Shown here one piece after another: positions 1-3,972 of a DNA stretch of 8,695 nucleotides. Positions within the stretch are counted from its first letter, which is position 1; each line of letters begins with the position of its first letter. The stretch comes from JBFJVZ01 sp041623895. GTDB lineage: Bacteria; Planctomycetota; Planctomycetia; Pirellulales; Pirellulaceae. Under the pieces are notes generated by a model. That model did not search any database. It was given only the letters and a program-made list of their open reading frames with translations, and had not been told where the DNA came from. Made by a program: the position numbers and the translations under genes. The stretch spans positions 1-8,695 of the forward strand of contig JBFJVZ010000345.1 of assembly GCA_041623895.1 (NCBI GenBank), in the 5' to 3' direction.

Positions 1-22
1 CCCAGGCAGATTCTCGGGTAGC

Positions 23-41
23 GAAACTCGTCAAGAGTTTC
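23..41. repeat. Short palindrome (GAAACTC hairpin)
   Basis: A 7-bp perfect stem, GAAACTC (23-29) and GAGTTTC (35-41), closes a GTCAA loop. It lies in non-coding DNA just before a second, unrelated palindrome. No T-tract follows, so an intrinsic terminator is unlikely unless it acts with other signals. From memory, GTAG-flanked palindromes with a GTCAA centre recur between genes in planctomycetes; this was not checked here. Confidence 0.55.
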
Positions 42-67
42 GGCTTCTTCGCTAACTGCCGAAAGTC

Positions 68-119
68 GTAGGCCAGGACATGTCCTGGCAATAAGGCGCC
101 AGGACAAGTCCTGGCCTAC
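68..119. repeat. 22-bp inverted repeat with self-palindromic arms
   Basis: The arms at 68-89 and 98-119 are reverse complements except for one A:A mismatch (80/107) and are separated by 8 bases. Each arm is itself palindromic: 72-89 is a perfect 18-base palindrome (GCCAGGACA then TGTCCTGGC), and 98-115 is the same apart from its two central bases. The DNA or RNA could therefore form one long hairpin or two short ones. It starts with GTAG, ends with CTAC, and has no T-tract. It looks like a REP-like intergenic element; function unknown. Confidence 0.75.
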
Positions 120-198
120 CGATGATCCCACATCAATGATGAAATTGCTCTAATAGCGGTACAATGGATCGCTTTCCTTCCAATCGGGCAGGCGTATC

Positions 199-1296
199 TT
201 GGTTGACGATTTCGACCTCTTCGAACCAATAGTGGCAACGATCAGCCGCCGGCAGGTCCGAGTTGCCGTGGTTCTTGTTGATCACGTCGCTCGCGCCGCC
301 TGCGAACCGATCCTGCGGCAACGCGACTGCATGGTTGCCATTGAGTTGACCAATCTATCCCAGGTGCGGAGTTTTCTTGGATCGGGCAACACCGATTCGC
401 TGACATCGTGTTTGACCACGCGACAGCTTGCTGTTGCTGCTTATCGCCGTGCGCGAGGCATCCCCGAGGCTGGCCAGGCTTATCACCTCGGGCTGGCGAT
501 TTCACAAACGAATCGAGGCAGCGGACATGTTGTCATTCATAGCCGACACGCCACACAGCAGTGCACATTCCAGTTGCCCGATAATCCACACCAAGCCTCA
601 CCGGTCCGTTTCTTGCGACGCCTCATTCTCACAGTGCTGGCTCGCCAGTTAGGACTCTCCCCAGCCGATCCGAATGAACAAGCGGAGCAACAACATTCTG
701 TTGGCTGGTTGCACGAGCAGGCGCAACCAGATTGGCAAGCACTTGTTGAGGGAGAAAGACTGATCAGCGGCGATTGTCCCGCGCGTCCGATCTTGTTTCC
801 AGGAAGCTTTCAGCCAATCCACGAAGGACATCGGCAAATCCTGGCTCTGGCTTCCTCGCGGCTGAATCGAAACATTCATCTGGAGATCTCCGTGACCAAC
901 GCTGATAAGCCGGAACTCGATTTCTTGACCATTGGTCATCGTGTCCGCCAAGCCGAATCGATCGGGCCGGTTCTGCTGACCCAAGCACCCAAGTTCGTCG
1001 ACAAGGCGAAGCTGTTTCCCGGTGCCACGTTCCTGATTGGTGCCGACACCGCGATGCGATTAGATGACGTTCGCTTCTACGACAACAACGCCATGCAGCG
1101 CGACTCGGCAATCCAAACCATCGCCGATCACAATTGCCGATTTCTGGTGTTCGGACGATTGGTCCAGCAGACGTTTCACGAGGCCAGCCAGTTGCCGTTG
1201 ACGGATCGGCTGCGAGAGTTGTGTGAATTCGTGCCAACGAGTGAATTTCGCGTCGACATCAGCAGCCGCCAACTACGCCAGCGAGATGCGCCGTAG
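199..1296 (+). CDS. CinA-C-like / nicotinamide-nucleotide adenylyltransferase-like fusion protein
   Basis: This is a 365-residue cytoplasmic protein with two parts. Residues ~1-155 resemble a divergent CinA C-terminal (PncC, NMN deamidase) domain, with a recognisable helix at AAYRRAR (80-86) followed by a glycine-rich strand region. The TAESCTGG-type segment carrying the PncC catalytic serine is absent, so deamidase activity is doubtful. Residues ~194-365 form a nucleotidyltransferase Rossmann domain: FPGSFQPIHEGH (200-211) holds the HxGH nucleotide-binding motif, GADT precedes the central region, and ISSRQLR (354-360) matches the ISSTxxR motif. Transfer of AMP to NMN in NAD synthesis or salvage is the likely chemistry, but another nucleotidyl transfer is possible. 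The frame is open from 157 and has no upstream ATG; TTG at 199 is the best start, and the first in-frame ATG (codon 45) would cut into the domain. The gene stands alone and converges on the ThuA gene. Confidence 0.75.
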   Translation: MVDDFDLFEPIVATISRRQVRVAVVLVDHVARAACEPILRQRDCMVAIELTNLSQVRSFLGSGNTDSLTSCLTTRQLAVAAYRRARGIPEAGQAYHLGLAISQTNRGSGHVVIHSRHATQQCTFQLPDNPHQASPVRFLRRLILTVLARQLGLSPADPNEQAEQQHSVGWLHEQAQPDWQALVEGERLISGDCPARPILFPGSFQPIHEGHRQILALASSRLNRNIHLEISVTNADKPELDFLTIGHRVRQAESIGPVLLTQAPKFVDKAKLFPGATFLIGADTAMRLDDVRFYDNNAMQRDSAIQTIADHNCRFLVFGRLVQQTFHEASQLPLTDRLRELCEFVPTSEFRVDISSRQLRQRDAP

Positions 1297-1314
1297 CCAG
1301 TACTCTACGACAGC

Positions 1315-1352
1315 GAAAAGTCGTCGTTCGCTCCCGCGAACGACCGATTTTC
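1315..1352. terminator. Intrinsic terminator-like hairpin between convergent genes
   Basis: A 9-bp perfect stem, GTCGTTCGC (1323-1331) and GCGAACGAC (1336-1344), closes a TCCC loop. Below a 3x3 internal loop, the stem resumes as GAAAA (1315-1319) with TTTTC (1348-1352). The structure starts 18 bases after the upstream stop codon and has a T-rich right flank and an A-rich left flank, as expected for a terminator able to work from both sides. The U-tract is short and lies within the lower stem, so strength is uncertain. It may equally be a GC-rich palindromic repeat used as a terminator. Confidence 0.6.
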
Positions 1353-1408
1353 TTACGATTCGTTTGCGGAGCACACGACGACATACTTTCCGGGTTTTGA
1401 CTTTTTCA

Positions 1409-1486
1409 TTCGACATTTCTTGTTCGATGTTCCGCGGTTTTCTTGCGGCAGAGAAGAACATCCAATATCGAACAAGGAATGTCGAA
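1409..1486. repeat. 23-bp inverted repeat with 32-base loop
   Basis: The arms at 1409-1431 and 1464-1486 match at 21 of 23 positions as DNA. Both mismatches are T·G or G·T when read as plus-strand RNA, so a plus-strand transcript would pair along all 23 positions; a minus-strand transcript would have A·C mismatches instead. The loop contains a small CCGC (1432-1435) / GCGG (1445-1448) pairing. There is no U-tract after either arm. The sequence is AT-richer than the flanking genes and its six-frame reading gives only short overlapping frames, so it is treated as a non-coding repeat or structured RNA element. Confidence 0.7.
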
Positions 1487-1547
1487 GGACGAAGTAAGAA
1501 TTGAGTGGGACACACAAAAACCGGGATGTACCAATAACTTCACAGCG

Positions 1548-2489
1548 CTACGACTTCTCGGGAGCCAACGCGGGCTTCTTCGCTGAACTCTTGGCCGTCG
1601 GCACCGCGTCGGCTTCCAGATCACCCAGTGCGTACTGAATGCCGTCCAGCATGTGACGCAAAATCACCGGGTTGCGGAACGTGTCTTCGCGATGACCAAA
1701 ATTGGTATAGAACACCCGCCCATCGCCGGCTTTGCGCAGCCATGAAACAGGAACTTCACGCGGGCCATCCTTGATTCTTCCGGAAACCTCGTCTTTGCTC
1801 ATGTCCAGACTCACCAGGATTCTCAACACGTCCGGGCCGACGTACGATTCCGGTTTGTACTGATAGATCTCGTCGGTATGCCAAAAACCTTTGCCCCCGA
1901 AAGCCTTGTTCAATACGTGGCCGGGATCGTCCAGTTTGAACGCCCACTTGCCGCCGGCACCCCAGGGATGCCCATTGAAGATCCCTCCAACCAGCGCAAG
2001 ACATTCGGGATGCCGGCCAAAGTTATCGCTGGCCGCATGAAAGCCGGCCAGGCCGCCACCAGCAGACACAAAATCCATGAAGGCATTCATCTGCGATGGC
2101 GAGGGAAAACTCATGTGCGTCGTATTGTTTAGCAAGATGCAGTCGTACTGCTTTAAGTTTCCAGGCGTGAACACGTCGTAGGTGTCAGCAAGATCCACGC
2201 TGAAGGCCCCGGTTTTGCGACCCATTTCCACGAGCGCTTGATTCCCGTGCGGAATCGAACCGTGAATGAAGCCTTCGCAACGATAGAAGGCCAGGATGCG
2301 GCGTGCCTTTTGCGGCTTCGCCGTTGCCTGATCGGGAACGGCTGCGGCAATGGCTGCTATGATATCGTCGCTAAGTGGCTTGAACCGCTCCGCCTTCTTC
2401 TTCTGCCAGGGGTCGGGTTGCTTGTCTTGGCCGACGACCGTGTTTGGAATCAGGACAGCAAGTACAATCAAACATGCAATTTTTTTCAT
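1548..2489 (-). CDS. Secreted ThuA-domain protein
   Basis: The 313-residue product starts with a signal peptide: Lys-Lys, a hydrophobic stretch, then probable cleavage near VVG-Q at residue 20. A polar linker (~21-62) leads to a ThuA-like domain (~63-290), which has the class I glutamine-amidotransferase-like fold. Visible family features are FYRCEGFIHGS (68-78), the GGLAGFHAASD segment (145-155) at the usual nucleophile-elbow position, FWHTDEIYQY (202-211), and VSWLRKAGDGRVFYTNFGH (248-266). No catalytic Cys triad is present at the elbow, as is usual for ThuA. The family is linked to trehalose and 3-keto-sugar catabolism in rhizobia; secreted planctomycete versions are mostly uncharacterised, so the substrate is unknown. 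The tail (~291-313) is rich in Lys, Ala and Pro. ATG at 2489 is preceded by a modest AGG. The gene is transcribed alone, divergent from the thioesterase-crotonase gene. Confidence 0.88.
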   Translation of the reverse strand: MKKIACLIVLAVLIPNTVVGQDKQPDPWQKKKAERFKPLSDDIIAAIAAAVPDQATAKPQKARRILAFYRCEGFIHGSIPHGNQALVEMGRKTGAFSVDLADTYDVFTPGNLKQYDCILLNNTTHMSFPSPSQMNAFMDFVSAGGGLAGFHAASDNFGRHPECLALVGGIFNGHPWGAGGKWAFKLDDPGHVLNKAFGGKGFWHTDEIYQYKPESYVGPDVLRILVSLDMSKDEVSGRIKDGPREVPVSWLRKAGDGRVFYTNFGHREDTFRNPVILRHMLDGIQYALGDLEADAVPTAKSSAKKPALAPEKS

Positions 2490-2625
2490 TCGATTACCTA
2501 AGTCTGTTTGTCGATGGAGGCTTTCGCAAAGAAGGTGCGAAAGGGCGGGGCATCAAGCATAACAGAAACGTATCCGAAAAGTGAATTCGCCGCCGCGTGC
2601 GGATCCCGCGATTTGTCAAAACTCG
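2490..2625. promoter_or_regulatory. Divergent intergenic promoter region
   Basis: This 136-base spacer separates two divergent genes and should carry both promoters. On the minus strand a weak sigma70-like pair is visible: TTCACT (2585-2580) and TATGCT (2561-2556) with 18 bases between them. No convincing pair was found for the plus strand. A hairpin with CTTTCGC (2521-2527) and GCGAAAG (2537-2543) would lie in the leader of the ThuA transcript, 31 bases before its ATG. Whether it is regulatory or only a repeat cannot be told from the sequence. Confidence 0.35.
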
Positions 2626-3792
2626 ATGAAGTCAACGATCAAGATAGGCGATGTCGGCACACTCTCGGGGATCGTCGGCCCTGGCCAAACCATCACCCTG
2701 GGCGGTCAGCAAGAGGCGACTGTTTTTTCCACACCTTCGATGATCAATCTGATGGAGCATGCCGCGCGCGAGGCGCTGCGGCCGTTTCTTGAGGCGGGCG
2801 AGGAATCGGTGGGCATCGATGTGAAGGTGGAACATTTGGCCGCGACCCCGCCGAATACAGAGGTGACTGCGACCGCCACGATCAACCAAGTCGAAAAGAA
2901 CGTGATCGGATTCGATTTGCAGGCACGCGATACCTGGGAAGTGATCGGGCGTGGGACCCATCGCCGCGCCGTGATCCAAACCGACAAATTCTCCAGCCGC
3001 CTGGCAAAAAAAACGCAACCGATTGAGGCCGGTTCAACTCGCAAACAGATGCCAGCGCTCACTTCCATCGATCTCCGTCGCCAGCAGCGATTGCTGTGGG
3101 CCACCCTGAATCGTCCGGCCAAACGGAATGCGTTTGATCAGACGATGACACGTGATCTGGAGCAGTTGGTTGATTGGCTGGACAGCTGTGGCGACCAGGT
3201 TGGCGTTGTCGTCCTGTCCGGCGCCGGAAACACATTTTCCGCCGGCGACGATGTCGGGCAACTGCGACCCGACGATCCACAAGCAATGACCAGCCTGAGT
3301 CTCCGACGCGGGGCCGTTTACCGTCGGATGACCGAGTTGCCGCAAATTCTGATCGCGGCGATTGACGGCATCGCGCTTGGCGGCGGTTTCGTCTGCGCCT
3401 GTGCTTGCGACATTCGTTTGGCAACTCACAACGCAAAATTCGGTTTGCCGGAAGTAACTCTTGGCTGGCCGCCCAATTACGGAGTGCAGATTGTTCAATC
3501 GATCGTGGGCCGCGCCGCCGGATTGCGTCTGGCCGTCAGTGGCCAGTCGATCAGCGCAAGTGAAGCTTTGCGGCTGGGAGCGGTGAACGAAATCGTGCCG
3601 GCGTTTCGATTGCACGAGCAAGCGAGACAGCTTGCCGAGACAGTGTTGGCGCTCCCGCCGGTGGCCGTCGCGGCTGCCAAACAAGTGTTTACCCTGGCAG
3701 CTGATGGGAGAGACGAACAGGCGACACAATCGTTCTTGCAATGTTTGCAGACGACGGAAGCCAAAGCATCGATAGGCAAGTTTTCAAAATAG
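2626..3792 (+). CDS. FlK-like hotdog thioesterase fused to enoyl-CoA hydratase/isomerase (crotonase)
   Basis: The 388-residue product contains two acyl-CoA enzymes. Residues 1-~130 match the fluoroacetyl-CoA thioesterase (FlK) type of hotdog fold: T36, E44 and H70 have exactly the 8 and 26 residue spacing of the FlK triad (T42, E50, H76). Residues ~142-388 are a crotonase: SAGDD (205-209) for one side of the oxyanion hole, IDGIALGGG (246-254) for the other, and GLPEVTLG around E276. E276 aligns with catalytic Glu164 of rat enoyl-CoA hydratase, but the Glu144 position is V256, so simple hydration is doubtful; isomerisation, hydrolysis or decarboxylation are options. The start is taken at ATG 2626, where FlK-like proteins normally begin; an in-frame GTG at 2581 would add 15 unrelated residues. 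The junction (residues 127-141) contains an A8 run. The gene is monocistronic, ends before a strong terminator, and is probably cytoplasmic. Confidence 0.82.
   Translation: MKSTIKIGDVGTLSGIVGPGQTITLGGQQEATVFSTPSMINLMEHAAREALRPFLEAGEESVGIDVKVEHLAATPPNTEVTATATINQVEKNVIGFDLQARDTWEVIGRGTHRRAVIQTDKFSSRLAKKTQPIEAGSTRKQMPALTSIDLRRQQRLLWATLNRPAKRNAFDQTMTRDLEQLVDWLDSCGDQVGVVVLSGAGNTFSAGDDVGQLRPDDPQAMTSLSLRRGAVYRRMTELPQILIAAIDGIALGGGFVCACACDIRLATHNAKFGLPEVTLGWPPNYGVQIVQSIVGRAAGLRLAVSGQSISASEALRLGAVNEIVPAFRLHEQARQLAETVLALPPVAVAAAKQVFTLAADGRDEQATQSFLQCLQTTEAKASIGKFSK
3006..3034 (+). promoter_or_regulatory. Possible -1 ribosomal frameshift site at domain junction
   Basis: The codons GCA AAA AAA contain A-AAA-AAA at 3006-3012 in exactly the phase used by X-XXY-YYZ slippery sites, inside an A8 run (3006-3013). 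A weak AACCG (3017-3021) / CGGTT (3030-3034) stem follows 4 bases later. A -1 slip would add four residues and stop at TGA (3024-3026), giving a 133-residue stand-alone thioesterase. No upstream Shine-Dalgarno-like stimulator is obvious. It may be only a lysine pair, or an assembly-sensitive homopolymer. Confidence 0.3.
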
Positions 3793-3809
3793 CGGTGGTT
3801 CAGCGTAGT

Positions 3810-3822
3810 GCTTTGTCAAAGC
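3810..3822. repeat. Small palindrome (GCTTT-GTC-AAAGC)
   Basis: A 5-bp stem, GCTTT (3810-3814) and AAAGC (3818-3822), lies 17 bases after the thioesterase-crotonase stop codon. The preceding GTAG (3805-3808) and the GTCAA-type centre recall the palindrome at 23-41, so it may be a decayed member of the same class. It is too short to be a convincing terminator. Confidence 0.3.
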
Positions 3823-3843
3823 TTGATGTTTGGGTTGGCCGCC

Positions 3844-3875
3844 AAAAAGGGGTCAGACCGGTCAGACCCCTTTTT
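3844..3875. terminator. Bidirectional intrinsic terminator
   Basis: An 11-bp perfect stem pairs A5-G4-TC (3844-3854) with GA-C4-T5 (3865-3875) around a 10-base loop that itself contains GACCGGTC. The GC-rich upper stem and five T residues on the right arm make a textbook plus-strand terminator, 51 bases after the thioesterase-crotonase stop; the A5 on the left arm makes it symmetrical for the other strand. It isolates the sulfatase operon from upstream transcription, so that operon needs its own promoter within about 3876-3972. No clear promoter was seen there. Confidence 0.85.
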
Positions 3876-3972
3876 CCCGGGCGCGTGTTTAAGCCCCTTT
3901 CTTAATCCTGACAAAACACCAGCACTAGCCCTTCAACAAGCAAGGACGGGCGCACCTCGGAATAACGCTCGT

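Noticed and set aside
145..165. A promoter from TTGCTC (145-150) and TACAAT (160-165) before the gene at 199.
   Set aside because: Only 9 bases separate the two boxes, too few for a sigma70-type promoter, and no better -35 is visible at 15-19 bases from TACAAT.
1223..1624. Short overlapping frames on both strands spanning the 1409-1486 repeat.
   Set aside because: The similar peptides on the two strands come from the inverted repeat itself; they lack plausible starts and overlap the ends of the real genes.
2581..2625. GTG at 2581 as start of the thioesterase-crotonase gene.
   Set aside because: The 15 extra residues have no resemblance to the FlK family, whose members begin like the ATG at 2626, and no ribosome-binding site favours GTG.
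3034..3741. A 235-residue reverse-strand frame.
   Set aside because: It is antisense to the crotonase domain and reads as an unstructured shadow rich in Arg, Gln and Ser.
3808..3972. An N-terminal extension of the sulfatase frame, adding 55 residues from 3808.
   Set aside because: It crosses the strong terminator at 3844-3875 and would bury the clear signal peptide that begins at ATG 3973.
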